In this document: one piece after another, positions 17,811 through 26,515 of the stretch
How positions within the stretch are numbered: the first letter of the stretch is position 1
Layout of the letters: each line of letters begins with the position of its first letter
Assembly (NCBI GenBank): GCA_963804495.1
Contig: CAWDQN010000005.1
Span: forward strand, 481,550-545,549
Origin: Rhodovastum sp963804495
Lineage (GTDB): Bacteria > Pseudomonadota > Alphaproteobacteria > Acetobacterales > Acetobacteraceae
Direction: 5' to 3'
DNA length: 64,000 nt
The notes under the pieces: generated by a model
The model's database searches: none
The model's input: only the letters and a program-made list of their open reading frames with translations
What the model was told of the DNA's origin: nothing
Program-made: the position numbers and the translations under genes

Positions 17811-19220
17811 TCACGGGAGGAAAAAGAGAAAGGTCAGCAGCACGAACGGCAGCAGCAGCAGCGCGCAGGACCAGAGCATGTAGCCGAAGAACCCCGGCAT
17901 GCGAACGCCGCGCCGGGCGGCGATGGCGCGCACCATCATATTGGGCGCATTGCCGATATAGGTCATTGCCCCGAAGAACACCGCGCCGGCCGACAATGCC
18001 CGCAGCACCGGCGACAAGTGCCCGGTGAGCGCGGCCGGGTCGCTGCCGGCGAGCTGGAAGAACACCAGATAGGTGGGCGCGTTGTCGAGCATCGCCGAGA
18101 GCATGCCGGCCAGCCAGAAATAGGCGAGCGGCGAGGGATGCCCCGCCGCATCCGAGGTCAGCGCCAGCAGCGGCGCCAGCGGCCCGTCCATCCCGGCGGC
18201 CAGCATGGACAGCACCGGGCCGATGGTGACGAAGATGGCTGCGAACAGCACCGCCACCTCGCGCATCGGCTCCCAGCTGAACAGGTTGCGCTGGCGCAGC
18301 GCGCGCGGGGTGATCGCCAGCGAGACCAGAGTGATGGCGGCGAACACCAGCATGCCGAGCAGCCGCTCCAGGCCGATCTTCTGGCCGAGCAGTGCCACCT
18401 CGCCCGGATGCCAGACGCCTTGCACGAGCACGGTCGCCACCACCAGCAGGACCAGCGCGGCGTTGCCCCAGCCCCGCACCCGCAGGCGCTTCGCCGGCGG
18501 CGGCTGCGGTTCGCCCCGCGCCAGGTGGCGGTCGAGCAGAAAGAAGGCGGCCAGCAAGGGGATCGCGACCACCAGCAGCGGCACCACCAATTGCCGCAGC
18601 GGCCAGAAAAACGGCACCCCCTGCAGAAAGCCGAGATAGAGCGGCGGGTCGCCGAGCGGGGTGGTGGCGCCGCCGACATTGGCCGCCAGGACAATGAAGA
18701 ACACCACCAGATGGACCTTGCGCGCGCGGTGGGCATTGGCGCGCAGCAGCGGGTGGATCAGCACCATCGCCACCCCGGTGGTGCCCATCACGCCGGCCAG
18801 CGCGGTGCCCAGCGCCAGCAGGGCGGTGTTGCCGGCGGGCGTGCCCCAGGGGCCGCCTTCCATCAGGATGCCGCCGCCGGCGGTGAACAGCGCCAGCAGC
18901 AGGGCCACGAAGGGGAGGTATTCCAGCAGCGCGGCATGCCAGGTGTCGTGCCAGGCCACGCCGGGCCCATGCACCACCACCAGCGGCACCAGCAATGCCA
19001 GGCTCCAGGAAGCGGCGATCACGGCCATGCGCCGGTGCCACAGACGCGGCGCCAGCATCGGGGCGAACGCGATCGTGAGCAGCAGGCCGGCGAACGGCAG
19101 ACCCCAAAGCGGGACCGGCGCCACGCCGGCCCCGTTTTGGAGGCTGCCGCCCGAAGCAGCCCAGGCCGCGCTGGGCCAGATCGCGGCGCAGCCGGCCGCC
19201 ACAAGCGAAAGTGCTGTCAT
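17811..19220 (-). CDS. Sodium:proton antiporter (NhaD/ArsB-CitM ion-transporter superfamily)
   Basis: A 469-residue polytopic membrane protein with about a dozen predicted helices. Conserved intramembrane segments of the superfamily are GGGILMEGGPWGTPAGNT, the GTTGVAMVLIHP segment and NVGGATTPLGDPPLYLG, and a C-terminal LDNAPTYLVF motif. Proteins of this type are annotated as citrate/Na+ or Na+/H+ antiporters. The first 21 residues could be a cleavable signal or first helix. It is upstream of the prpB-like gene on the same strand, which may point to an organic-acid role instead of pure sodium export; that is inference. Confidence 0.8.
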   Translation of the reverse strand: MTALSLVAAGCAAIWPSAAWAASGGSLQNGAGVAPVPLWGLPFAGLLLTIAFAPMLAPRLWHRRMAVIAASWSLALLVPLVVVHGPGVAWHDTWHAALLEYLPFVALLLALFTAGGGILMEGGPWGTPAGNTALLALGTALAGVMGTTGVAMVLIHPLLRANAHRARKVHLVVFFIVLAANVGGATTPLGDPPLYLGFLQGVPFFWPLRQLVVPLLVVAIPLLAAFFLLDRHLARGEPQPPPAKRLRVRGWGNAALVLLVVATVLVQGVWHPGEVALLGQKIGLERLLGMLVFAAITLVSLAITPRALRQRNLFSWEPMREVAVLFAAIFVTIGPVLSMLAAGMDGPLAPLLALTSDAAGHPSPLAYFWLAGMLSAMLDNAPTYLVFFQLAGSDPAALTGHLSPVLRALSAGAVFFGAMTYIGNAPNMMVRAIAARRGVRMPGFFGYMLWSCALLLLPFVLLTFLFFLP

Positions 19221-19321
19221 CGGCCGGCGAATGGCGCCGGCGGGCGGACGAGGGGGGTCGGTTGCATGCGCCTCCCCCTATAAGTTACCTCCTGTGCGCG
19301 CAACGGAGAATGGCTGGCATC

Positions 19322-19972
19322 ATGGAAATGTCTGGCGAGCGGCGCATCTGCGCGCCCCGCGCGCGGGTGTGGCAGGCGTTGAACGACCCGCTGGTGCTGA
19401 AGGCGTCGATTCCTGGATGCGAGCGTCTCGACAAGCTGTCGGACACCGAGATGACGATGACGATCTCGATGAAGATCGGGCCGGTCGCGGCGCGGTTCAA
19501 CGGCAAGCTGACCCTGTCCGAAATCGACCCGCCGAGCTTCTGCCGCATGGCCGGCGAAGGCCAGGGCGGCGTGGCTGGGTTCGCCAAGGGAGGCGCCGAT
19601 GTGCGGCTGACCGAGGACGGCGAGGCCACGGTGCTATCCTATGACGCAAAGGCCCAGGTCGGCGGCAAACTTGCGCAGCTTGGCGCCAGGCTGATCGATG
19701 CCAGCGCCCGGCACATGGCCGACGCGTTCTTCACCCGTTTTGCCGAGCTGCTCGCCCCGCCGGTCGCCGGGGAAGCGGTCGCCGAAGAACCCGCTGCCGA
19801 GGCGCCGGCCGTTGTGCGGCCCGACGCGGTGGCCGCGCCGGCGCGGAAGAAGATCACCCTGCGCGCCATCATCATGAGCGAGCCGCTGGGCTATCCGCTG
19901 GCCGCCTGGGTGATCGGCGTGTTCTGCCTGATCGTGCTGGCCCTGGTCGTGCTGCGCGGAGGCGATTTCTAG
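19322..19972 (+). CDS. coxG: CoxG family protein (SRPBCC, carbon monoxide dehydrogenase subunit G-like)
   Basis: A 216-residue protein with an SRPBCC/CoxG domain (residues 1-150) starting MEMSGERRICAPRARVW, with ALNDPLVLKASIPGCE, as in CoxG. A low-complexity Ala/Glu linker follows, then one C-terminal transmembrane helix (PLAAWVIGVFCLIVLALVVL). In Oligotropha, CoxG helps anchor and mature the CO dehydrogenase at the membrane. ATG 19322 was preferred to 19310 because it gives the family N-terminus and leaves room for the GGAGA ribosome-binding site. It is the first gene of a tightly overlapping run with coxD, coxE and two xdhC-like genes. Confidence 0.82.
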   Translation: MEMSGERRICAPRARVWQALNDPLVLKASIPGCERLDKLSDTEMTMTISMKIGPVAARFNGKLTLSEIDPPSFCRMAGEGQGGVAGFAKGGADVRLTEDGEATVLSYDAKAQVGGKLAQLGARLIDASARHMADAFFTRFAELLAPPVAGEAVAEEPAAEAPAVVRPDAVAAPARKKITLRAIIMSEPLGYPLAAWVIGVFCLIVLALVVLRGGDF

Positions 19973-20877
19973 TGCTGCCGGCGAGCGTCGCCGACACCTC
20001 GTCGCTGCTGGAGGCCGGCGGTTATGTCGCCGACCTGGCGCTGGCGACCACCGTGCATCTCGCCCTTTCCATGCGCCGGCCGCTGTTCCTGGAAGGCGAG
20101 CCGGGTACCGGCAAGACCGAGATCGCCAAGGTGCTGGCCAACGGCCTGAACCGCCGGCTGGTGCGGCTGCAATGCTACGACGGGCTCGATCTGTCCGCCG
20201 CCGCCTATGAATGGGACCATGCGCGCCAGCTCATGGCCATCCGCATCGCCGAGGCGACCGGCACCGCCGACCGTCAGGCGCTGGCGAGCGACATCTACAG
20301 CCGCGCCTTCCTGCGGGCCCGCCCGCTGCTCTCGGCCATCGACCCGGACCTGCCGCCTTCGGTGTTGCTGATCGACGAGTTGGACCGCGCCGACGAGCCG
20401 TTCGAGGCCTTCCTGCTGGAGGTGCTCGCCGACTTCCAGCTGACCATACCCGAATACGGGACGGTGCACGCGGCCACCCCGCCGGTGGTGGTGATCACGT
20501 CGAACCGCACCCGCGAGGTGCACGACGCCATCCGCCGGCGCTGCCTGTATCATTGGGTCGATTACCCCGATGCGCCGCGCGAGCGGCTGATCCTGGCCCG
20601 CAAGGCGCCTGGGGTGCCGGCCTTGCTTTCGGCCCAGATTGTCGCCTTCGTGCAGAAGCTGCGCGGCGAGGATCTGTTCAAGCTGCCCGGCGTTGCCGAA
20701 ACGATCGACTGGGCGGCGGCGTTGACCCTTCTCGATCAGCAGGAACTCGACCCGGCGGCGGTGGACGACACACTGGGGGTACTGCTGAAATACCAGGATG
20801 ACATCGCCCGGATGAAAGGCGCCGAGGCCGCACGGCTGGTGACCGAGGTGCGTGCCGCGGCGGCGCCGGCGGGGTGA
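19972..20877 (+). CDS. coxD: CoxD-like MoxR-type AAA+ ATPase
   Basis: A 301-residue AAA+ ATPase of the MoxR group. Walker A GEPGTGKT lies at residues 42-49, Walker B VLLIDELDRAD near 125, and sensor 1 in VVITSNRTREVHDA. CoxD is the chaperone that reconstructs the [CuSMoO2] centre of aerobic CO dehydrogenase in Oligotropha, and MoxR ATPases generally act with a VWA-domain partner, here the next gene. The GTG start overlaps the coxG stop by one base, and the stop overlaps the coxE start. Confidence 0.85.
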   Translation: MLPASVADTSSLLEAGGYVADLALATTVHLALSMRRPLFLEGEPGTGKTEIAKVLANGLNRRLVRLQCYDGLDLSAAAYEWDHARQLMAIRIAEATGTADRQALASDIYSRAFLRARPLLSAIDPDLPPSVLLIDELDRADEPFEAFLLEVLADFQLTIPEYGTVHAATPPVVVITSNRTREVHDAIRRRCLYHWVDYPDAPRERLILARKAPGVPALLSAQIVAFVQKLRGEDLFKLPGVAETIDWAAALTLLDQQELDPAAVDDTLGVLLKYQDDIARMKGAEAARLVTEVRAAAAPAG

Positions 20878-22076
20878 GCAGGGTTCCCCCCGAAGTGCCG
20901 GCAGGCGGGCGCATGCTGGCCGCCAATATTCTCGCCTTTGCCCGCCTGCTGCGCCGCACCGGGGTGCCGGCCGGCCCGGCCGACGTGCTGGCGGCGCTGG
21001 CGGCGGTGCGGCACGTGGACATCGGCAGCCGTGCGCAGGTGTGCACCGCGCTGCATTGCACGCTGGTCCACCGCCACGAGCACCAGGAGCTGTTCGACCA
21101 CGCATTTTCGCTGTTCTGGCGCGACCCGACGGCCGAATTCGGCCCGTCCGCACCGCCGGGCGCTGACCCGGAGCGCGGGCCGCCGGGCGGACGACGACTG
21201 GCCGAGGCGCTGTCGTCGCCGAACGGCGCCAGGCCGCGCGCGGAGAGTGGTGCGACACGCGATGCGGCCATGACCGTGTCGGCGCGCGAACGTCTGCAGA
21301 GCATGGATTTCGAGGCCATGAGGGCGGCCGAGATCGCCATTGCGAAGGCAGAGATCCGCCGCCTCTCCTTGCCGCTCGACCGCCAGCGCACCCGCCGCCG
21401 CCGCCCCGATAAATCCGGCGCGCAGTTTGACCTCCGCGCCACCATGCGTGCCAGCCTGCGCCAGGGCGGCGAGATTCTCGACATCGCCACCAGCCGCCGG
21501 ATGACACGGCCGCCGCCGCTGGTGGTGTTGTGCGACATCAGCGGCTCGATGGGACGCTATGTGCAAATCCTGCTGCATTTCCTGCACGCGGTGGTGAACG
21601 ATCGCAACCGCGTGCATGTTTTCCTGTTCGGCACACGGCTGTCGAACGTGACCCGGGCGCTGCGCCATCGCGATCCCGAGGTGGCATTTCACCTGCTGGC
21701 GCAGGCGGTGCCGGACTGGTCGGGCGGCACCCGCATCGGCGAGGCGCTGGGCGCGTTCAACCGCCGCTGGGGGCGGCGGGTGCTGGGGCAGGGGGCGGTG
21801 GTGTTGCTGGTCACCGATGGGCTGGACCGCGACGGCGCGGCGGGGCTGGCGGAGGCGATGGAACGGCTGCACAAATCCTGCGCGCGGCTGGTCTGGCTGA
21901 ACCCGCTGTTGCGCTGGGACGGGTTCGCGCCAAGATCGCAGGGCATCCGCGCCATGCTGCCGCATGTGGATGCGTTTCGTCCGGTCCACAATCTGGCCAG
22001 CCTTCGCGCCCTGATAAGCAGCCTATCTCGCCCGGTCATGCCGCGCGAGATGGAGCGATGGAGAACAGCGTCATGA
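20874..22076 (+). CDS. coxE: CoxE-like VWA domain protein
   Basis: A 400-residue protein with a C-terminal von Willebrand factor A domain. The metal-ion-dependent adhesion site is DISGSMG at residues 221-227, with a matching LVTDGLDRDG loop later. The N-terminal half is the helical CoxE region. It pairs with CoxD in the maturation of molybdenum hydroxylases. Translation is coupled at both ends: the GTG start sits in the coxD stop, and the stop overlaps the next ATG. Confidence 0.85.
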   Translation: MSRVPPEVPAGGRMLAANILAFARLLRRTGVPAGPADVLAALAAVRHVDIGSRAQVCTALHCTLVHRHEHQELFDHAFSLFWRDPTAEFGPSAPPGADPERGPPGGRRLAEALSSPNGARPRAESGATRDAAMTVSARERLQSMDFEAMRAAEIAIAKAEIRRLSLPLDRQRTRRRRPDKSGAQFDLRATMRASLRQGGEILDIATSRRMTRPPPLVVLCDISGSMGRYVQILLHFLHAVVNDRNRVHVFLFGTRLSNVTRALRHRDPEVAFHLLAQAVPDWSGGTRIGEALGAFNRRWGRRVLGQGAVVLLVTDGLDRDGAAGLAEAMERLHKSCARLVWLNPLLRWDGFAPRSQGIRAMLPHVDAFRPVHNLASLRALISSLSRPVMPREMERWRTAS

Positions 22077-22399
22077 GCTTGGGGGAAACCGAGGACGTGT
22101 TCGTCACCGCCGCCGCCTGGTTGAAGGCCGGGGAGAAGGTGGCGCTCGCCACCGTGACCGAGACCTGGGGCAGCTCGCCCCGCCCGGCGGGCAGCCATTT
22201 GGTAGTGAGTTCCAGCGGCAAGCTGGCCGGCTCGGTGTCCGGCGGCTGCATCGAAGGGGCGGTGGCCGATGCCGCGCAGCGCACCATTGCCGACGGGCAG
22301 CCGCAACTGCTGGACTTCGGCGTGACCAATGAGCGTGCCTGGGAGGTCGGGCTGGCGTGCGGCGGGCGGGTTCGCGTGTTCGTGGAGAAACTGGCGTGA
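22073..22399 (+). CDS. XdhC/CoxI family protein, N-terminal-type domain
   Basis: A 108-residue protein that is essentially the XdhC_CoxI N-terminal domain: VATVTETWGSSPRPAGSH, SGSVSGGCIEGAV-like segment (here AGSVSGGCIEGAVAD), and WEVGLACGGRVRVFVE. The two short motifs around Ser-Gly-Gly-Cys and Cys-Gly-Gly are those used by XdhC to hold the molybdenum cofactor before sulfuration. The ATG at 22073 has GGAGA eight bases upstream and overlaps the coxE stop. It resembles CoxF/CoxI of CO dehydrogenase clusters and probably works with the following gene. Confidence 0.82.
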   Translation: MSLGETEDVFVTAAAWLKAGEKVALATVTETWGSSPRPAGSHLVVSSSGKLAGSVSGGCIEGAVADAAQRTIADGQPQLLDFGVTNERAWEVGLACGGRVRVFVEKLA

Positions 22400-23088
22400 C
22401 GCCGGAGGTGCTGGCGGCGCTGACCGCGGCGCGGCAGGCGAAAACCCCGGTGGTACTGGCGACAAGGCTGCCGACAGGCGAGCAATTCCTGTTTCCCGGT
22501 GCCGGGGTGCCGGCCGAGCTGGCCGAGGCCGCCGTCGCCGCGCTGCGCGATGACCGCACCGGCACGGTCACGCTTGCCGACGGCGACTGGTTCCTGCGGG
22601 CCTACAACCCGCCGCTGCGGTTGGTGGTGGTGGGTGCGGTGCACATCGCCCAGGCGCTGGTGCCGATGGCGGCGCAGTTGGGCATGGCGGTGGTGGTGGT
22701 CGATCCGCGCCGTTCCTTCGCGACGGCGGAGCGGTTTCCCAATGTCAGCATCAGCACCGACTGGCCGGACGAGGCGATGGAGGCGCTGGCGCCGGATGCC
22801 CGCACGGCGGTGGTGACGCTGACGCACGACCCCAAGCTGGACGATCCGGCGCTGGACCGGGCGCTGCGCAGTGCGGCGTTCTACATCGGTTCGCTGGGCA
22901 GCCGGCGCACGCATGCCGCGCGCCTCAACCGCCTGCGCGCGCTGGGCCATGACGATGCGGCGCTGGCGCGGATTCGTGGTCCGGTCGGGCTGAACATCGA
23001 GGCGGAAACCGCGCCGGAAATCGCGCTGTCGATTCTTGCCGAGATAGTTGCGGTGCGCCGCGGCTCACCGCTTGGCAAAGTCGAATAG
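22396..23088 (+). CDS. XdhC/CoxI family protein, Rossmann-type domain
   Basis: A 230-residue protein corresponding to the C-terminal half of XdhC: a Rossmann-like region LRLVVVGAVHIAQAL, followed by VVVDPRRSFATAERFP, LTHDPKLDDPAL and GSLGSRRTHAARL. In larger XdhC proteins this half is fused to the domain encoded by the preceding gene; here the pair is split and overlaps by four bases with a GTG start. It should insert or sulfurate the Mo-cofactor of a molybdenum hydroxylase. Confidence 0.82.
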   Translation: MTPEVLAALTAARQAKTPVVLATRLPTGEQFLFPGAGVPAELAEAAVAALRDDRTGTVTLADGDWFLRAYNPPLRLVVVGAVHIAQALVPMAAQLGMAVVVVDPRRSFATAERFPNVSISTDWPDEAMEALAPDARTAVVTLTHDPKLDDPALDRALRSAAFYIGSLGSRRTHAARLNRLRALGHDDAALARIRGPVGLNIEAETAPEIALSILAEIVAVRRGSPLGKVE

Positions 23089-23091
23089 CGA

Positions 23092-23168
23092 GGGGTCCAG
23101 GGGCAAAGCCGTCGTGCCGAAGGCGCGCTGCGTGCGGGGTGGGGTCCGGGGCAGCGCCCTGGCCGCCC
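23092..23168. repeat. GC-rich dispersed repeat, degenerate
   Basis: The gap between the xdhC-like gene and the AEC transporter contains GGGGTCCAGGGGCAAAGCC and GGGGTCCGGGGCAGCGCCCTGG, decayed relatives of the palindromic repeat seen elsewhere. It could fold into a hairpin and act as a weak terminator. No other signal is visible. Confidence 0.5.
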
Positions 23169-23169
23169 C

Positions 23170-24090
23170 ATGAGTGTCTTATTCGGCATTGTCGCCCCGG
23201 TATTTGCCCTCATCGCCATGGGCGCGCTGGCGCTGAAGCTGCGCCTGATCACGCCGGAGGCGGTGCGCGGCATGACCGATTTCGTGTTCTTTACCGCCAT
23301 GCCGGGTCTGTTGTTCGCCTCGGTCGCCCAGGCGCCGCCGCTGCGCCTGGTAGACGTTGCCGGGTCGTTCCTGGGCGGCGCGCTCATCCTGTTCGCTGTC
23401 GCGCTGCCGCTGGCGCGTGCCCTGCCGGGTGCAAGGCTGGGCGGTGCGGCGGTGTTCGCGCTGAATTGCGTCTACGGCAACACCGTCATGCTCGGCATTC
23501 CGATCATCGATGCAGCCTACGGGGCGGAGGGAATCGCAATTCTGCTGGCGATCATCGCGTTCCACACGGCGGTGCTGATGCCGCTGACCACCCTGTTGAT
23601 CGAGGCGGATAACGGGCACAGCCGGTTCGGGGTGGTGCGGGCTGCGCTGGAGGGGGTGCTGCGCAATCCCGTGGTGGTGGCGATTCTGCTTGCCTTCGCA
23701 TGGCGGGCAACCGGGCTTTCCATGCCCGACCCGGTGCACCGGTTCCTGGCGCTGATCGGCGCCGCCGGCCCGCCGCTGGCATTGTTCTGCCTCGGTGCCA
23801 CGCTGCCGCGCCCGAGCGGCTGGACCGACCTGCGCGAGGTGTCGCTGGCGGCGGTGCTCAAGCTGGTTGCCATGCCGGCACTGGTGGCGCTGCTGGCGTA
23901 TGGTGCCGGGGTGCGTGGAGTTGCATTTTCCGTCGTCGTCGTCGCCTCGGGGCTGCCGACTGGCGCCAACGCGTTTCTGCTCGCCCGCCGGTTCGAAACG
24001 ATGATGGAGTTGTCCGCCACCACGGTGGTGGTCAGCACCGCGCTGTCGGTGGTCACGCTGACGGTGTTGCTGGGCTGGCTGCCGCGGTAA
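23170..24090 (+). CDS. AEC (auxin efflux carrier) family transporter
   Basis: A 306-residue membrane protein with about ten hydrophobic segments and the AEC/Mem_trans layout: GIVAPVFALIAMGALALKLRL at the N-terminus, the VYGNTVMLGIPII segment in the first half, and VASGLPTGANAFLLARR in the second. Members export or exchange carboxylates such as malate or malonate. It is downstream of the cox-like cluster on the same strand, separated by 81 bp of repeat, so a functional link is uncertain. Confidence 0.82.
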   Translation: MSVLFGIVAPVFALIAMGALALKLRLITPEAVRGMTDFVFFTAMPGLLFASVAQAPPLRLVDVAGSFLGGALILFAVALPLARALPGARLGGAAVFALNCVYGNTVMLGIPIIDAAYGAEGIAILLAIIAFHTAVLMPLTTLLIEADNGHSRFGVVRAALEGVLRNPVVVAILLAFAWRATGLSMPDPVHRFLALIGAAGPPLALFCLGATLPRPSGWTDLREVSLAAVLKLVAMPALVALLAYGAGVRGVAFSVVVVASGLPTGANAFLLARRFETMMELSATTVVVSTALSVVTLTVLLGWLPR

Positions 24091-24094
24091 GGGA

Positions 24095-24328
24095 GAAGGA
24101 AGGCCAGGGCTCTGCCCTGGACCCGCCGTCGCGCGCAACGCGCCTTCGGCGCGACGGCCGAGAGGCCCTTGGAACCCATTACTATGAGACAATCGTTTTA
24201 CGAGGGGGTGAGGAGATGTTTGTGACACCTCCTTACCTCCCTCTCAAAGCGACTGTCTTAAGTTTCGGGGTCCAGGGACCTCCCGGCCCCTGGCGGGTCC
24301 AGGGCAGAGCCCTGGCCTTCCTTCCTCT
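24095..24328. repeat. Composite palindromic repeat element, copy 2
   Basis: The structure matches copy 1: left unit (24095-24124, GAAGGCCAGGGCTCTGCCCTGG, then an imperfect GTCGCGCG...CGCGAC hairpin and CCCTTGGAACCCA), lower-GC hairpin at 24187-24260 with arms AGACAATCG... and ...CGACTGTCT and the loop ATGTTTGTGACACC, then an inverted right unit ending CTTCCTTCCTCTC. The loop is the reverse complement of the copy 1 loop, so the two hairpins are in opposite orientation. It sits between convergent genes (AEC transporter and fdhD) and contains the last ~25 codons of fdhD. Confidence 0.75.
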
Positions 24329-25157
24329 CAGCATCAAACCGCACTCGTTCGGCGCCGCTGACGCACAGGAACCGCGCGCCCTTCGCCCGCCCAATGAGCG
24401 TCAGCCCGGCCTGACGCGCCAGTTCCACCCCCCAGGCGGTGAAACCGCTGCGGCTGACCAGGACGGGAATTTCCATCTGCACGCATTTGATGACCATTTC
24501 GCTGGTCAGCCGCCCGGTCGTGAAGAAGATCTTTCCGCTAGCCCCGACGCCATGCAACCGCATCCAGCCGGCGATCTTGTCGATCGCGTTATGGCGGCCC
24601 ACGTCTTCCATATACACCAGCGGCCGGTCCTGCTCGCACAGGACGCAGCCATGGATGGCGCCGGCGGCGAGGTACAGGCTGGGCCGGGTGTTGATCTTGC
24701 GCGACAGCGCATACAGCCAGCTCGTGCGCAGCTCGGCGGCCGGGTCCAGCCGCACCTGACCGAAACGCTCCAGCAGATCGCCGAAGGCGGTGCCCTGGGC
24801 GCAGCCGCTGGTGAGGGTGCGCTTGCGGAGTTTGTTCTCGAAATCGGTGCGGCATGGCGTGCGCACCACCACCACGTCGAGCTCGGCATCGACATCGATG
24901 CGCTCGATCGGGTCGTCGCGGCGCAGCATGCCCTGGTTGAGCAGATAGCCCACGGCCAGGCAGTCCGGCCGGTCGCCGATCGTCATCATGGTGACGATCT
25001 CCTGGCCGTTCAGGAACAGCGTCAGCGGCCGTTCCACCGGCACGCGGGTCGCCACAGTGGCGCCGGTCTGGTCGATGGCCTCCACCACACGGCTCAGCGC
25101 CGGGTCGTCCGGGTCGGGGGCGACCAGGAACTCCGGCCCGGGCGTGTCGCTAGCCAT
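24258..25157 (-). CDS. fdhD: Formate dehydrogenase accessory sulfurtransferase FdhD
   Basis: A 299-residue FdhD protein. It transfers sulfur from a cysteine desulfurase to the molybdenum bis-PGD cofactor for formate dehydrogenase. Landmarks are YLLNQGML, GAIHGCVLCEQ, EDVGRHNAIDKI, FFTTGRLTSEMVIK and SGFTAWGVELA. The loop that carries the CxxC pair in E. coli reads TSGCAQGT here, so only Cys119 is present. The last ~22 residues (RKEGQGSALDPPG onward) are encoded by the dispersed repeat and end at a TAA inside the hairpin. The gene overlaps the moeA stop by eight bases. Confidence 0.87.
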   Translation of the reverse strand: MASDTPGPEFLVAPDPDDPALSRVVEAIDQTGATVATRVPVERPLTLFLNGQEIVTMMTIGDRPDCLAVGYLLNQGMLRRDDPIERIDVDAELDVVVVRTPCRTDFENKLRKRTLTSGCAQGTAFGDLLERFGQVRLDPAAELRTSWLYALSRKINTRPSLYLAAGAIHGCVLCEQDRPLVYMEDVGRHNAIDKIAGWMRLHGVGASGKIFFTTGRLTSEMVIKCVQMEIPVLVSRSGFTAWGVELARQAGLTLIGRAKGARFLCVSGAERVRFDAERKEGQGSALDPPGAGRSLDPET

Positions 25158-26394
25158 AGAGAAGCCCCAGTGGAATGCAGGGCGCCGTATCGCCCGGGGC
25201 GAGCGTGGTCATGTGCTCCGGCAACTCCATCAGCGCGTCGCTTTCTGTGAGCGAGGTGAGGATGCCGGCGCCTTCCTTCGGATAGCGCCGCGCCGTGCCG
25301 TCGGCATCGATCTGCACCCGGACGTATTCGCGCCGCCCTTCCTTCTTGCGGTATTTGAAGGCGCTGCGGACGAAAAACCGCGGCGGCGGAACATGCACGG
25401 CGCCCGCAAGCCGGTCGAGCAGCGGGCGGCCGATGGCCATGAACGTCACCAGCGCCGCGACCGGGTTGCCGGGCAGACCGAGCAACGGCGTGCCGTCCAG
25501 CACGCCGAGAGCCACCGGGCGGCCCGGCTTGATGGCGACGCGCCAGAATTGCAGCGTTCCTACCGCCTCGATGGCGGCGCGCACATGGTCTTCCTCGCCG
25601 GTGGAAACGCCGCCCGAGGTGATGACCAGGTCGGCCCGGCGCGCGGCCCGGCGCAGCGCGTCCTGCGTGGCGGCCGGACTGTCGGGCAAAATGCCGCCGT
25701 CGATCACCTCCGCCTCCAGCCGGCGCAGCAGGCCCGCGAGCATCGGGCGGTTGGCGTCGTACACCTGGCCGGGGCGCAAGCAAGCGGGCGGATCGGCGAT
25801 TTCGTCGCCGGTCGACAGGAGGGCGACGCGAAGCTTGGCGCGAACCTCGATCGTTTCGAGCCCGAGCGCCGCAAGCAAGCCGATATCGGGCGGCATCAGC
25901 CGCCGCCCCCCATGCAGGGCGACGGCGCCGTGGGCGATGTCCTCCCCGGCCGCGCGGCGATTGGCGCCGCGGCGAATGCCGGGCTGCACCGTCACGCTAT
26001 CGCTTTCGAAGGTGCAGTCCTCCTGCATCATCACCGTGTCCGGCCCCTCAGGCATGACGGCACCGGTGAAGATGCGCAGAGCCTGACCGCGCGGCAGCAA
26101 ACCGGCGGGCGGCGCCCCGGCAGCGGCGCGGCCGTGGACCGGTAGCCTGGTTGGCGCATCGCTCGCCAGATCGTCGAAATAGATGGCAAACCCATCCACC
26201 GCCGAATTGTCGGCCGGCGGCAGGTCGATCGGCGCCACCGCGTCCCGCGTCAGCACCCGGCCGACCGCACCGGCCAGCGACACAGTCTCGGTACACGCCT
26301 TCACCGCATGCGCTCGCGCGATGCGGGCCTGGGCCTCGTCGAGCGGCAGAAGGGCACCGCCAAAGGCGAAGCAGTCGTCGCTGAGTTGCGCCAT
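25150..26394 (-). CDS. moeA: Molybdopterin molybdenumtransferase MoeA
   Basis: A 414-residue MoeA. It inserts molybdate into adenylylated molybdopterin. Domain order is normal: N-terminal PADNSAVDGFAI loop, GRAAAGAPP, the FTGAVMPEGPDTVMMQEDC segment, the MoeA/MogA fold with TSGGVSTGEEDHV and LPGNPVAAL, and a C-terminal beta domain. With fdhD it forms a two-gene cofactor unit, and it lies near the cox-like maturation genes. Upstream, 36 bases before the ATG, is a copy of the dispersed repeat. Confidence 0.92.
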   Translation of the reverse strand: MAQLSDDCFAFGGALLPLDEAQARIARAHAVKACTETVSLAGAVGRVLTRDAVAPIDLPPADNSAVDGFAIYFDDLASDAPTRLPVHGRAAAGAPPAGLLPRGQALRIFTGAVMPEGPDTVMMQEDCTFESDSVTVQPGIRRGANRRAAGEDIAHGAVALHGGRRLMPPDIGLLAALGLETIEVRAKLRVALLSTGDEIADPPACLRPGQVYDANRPMLAGLLRRLEAEVIDGGILPDSPAATQDALRRAARRADLVITSGGVSTGEEDHVRAAIEAVGTLQFWRVAIKPGRPVALGVLDGTPLLGLPGNPVAALVTFMAIGRPLLDRLAGAVHVPPPRFFVRSAFKYRKKEGRREYVRVQIDADGTARRYPKEGAGILTSLTESDALMELPEHMTTLAPGDTAPCIPLGLLYG

Positions 26395-26430
26395 GATACG
26401 GTATCGGGCCGGCAGGCCACGGACCTGTCA

Positions 26431-26492
26431 AGAGAAGGAAGGCCAGGGCTCTGCCCTGGACCCGCCAAGGGGCGGTGGCCCCTTGGAACCCA
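26431..26492. repeat. Half-unit of the dispersed palindromic repeat
   Basis: The sequence AGAGAAGGAAGGCCAGGGCT, then CTGCCCTGGACCCGCC, followed by the hairpin CAAGGGGCGGTGGCCCCTTGG and AACCCA, is one complete half-unit without the lower-GC hairpin. It occupies the gap between moeA and the ABC-F gene. It shows that the half-unit occurs on its own. Confidence 0.75.
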
Positions 26493-26515
26493 CTGCTTAA
26501 CAAGCAGCTGGGAGG

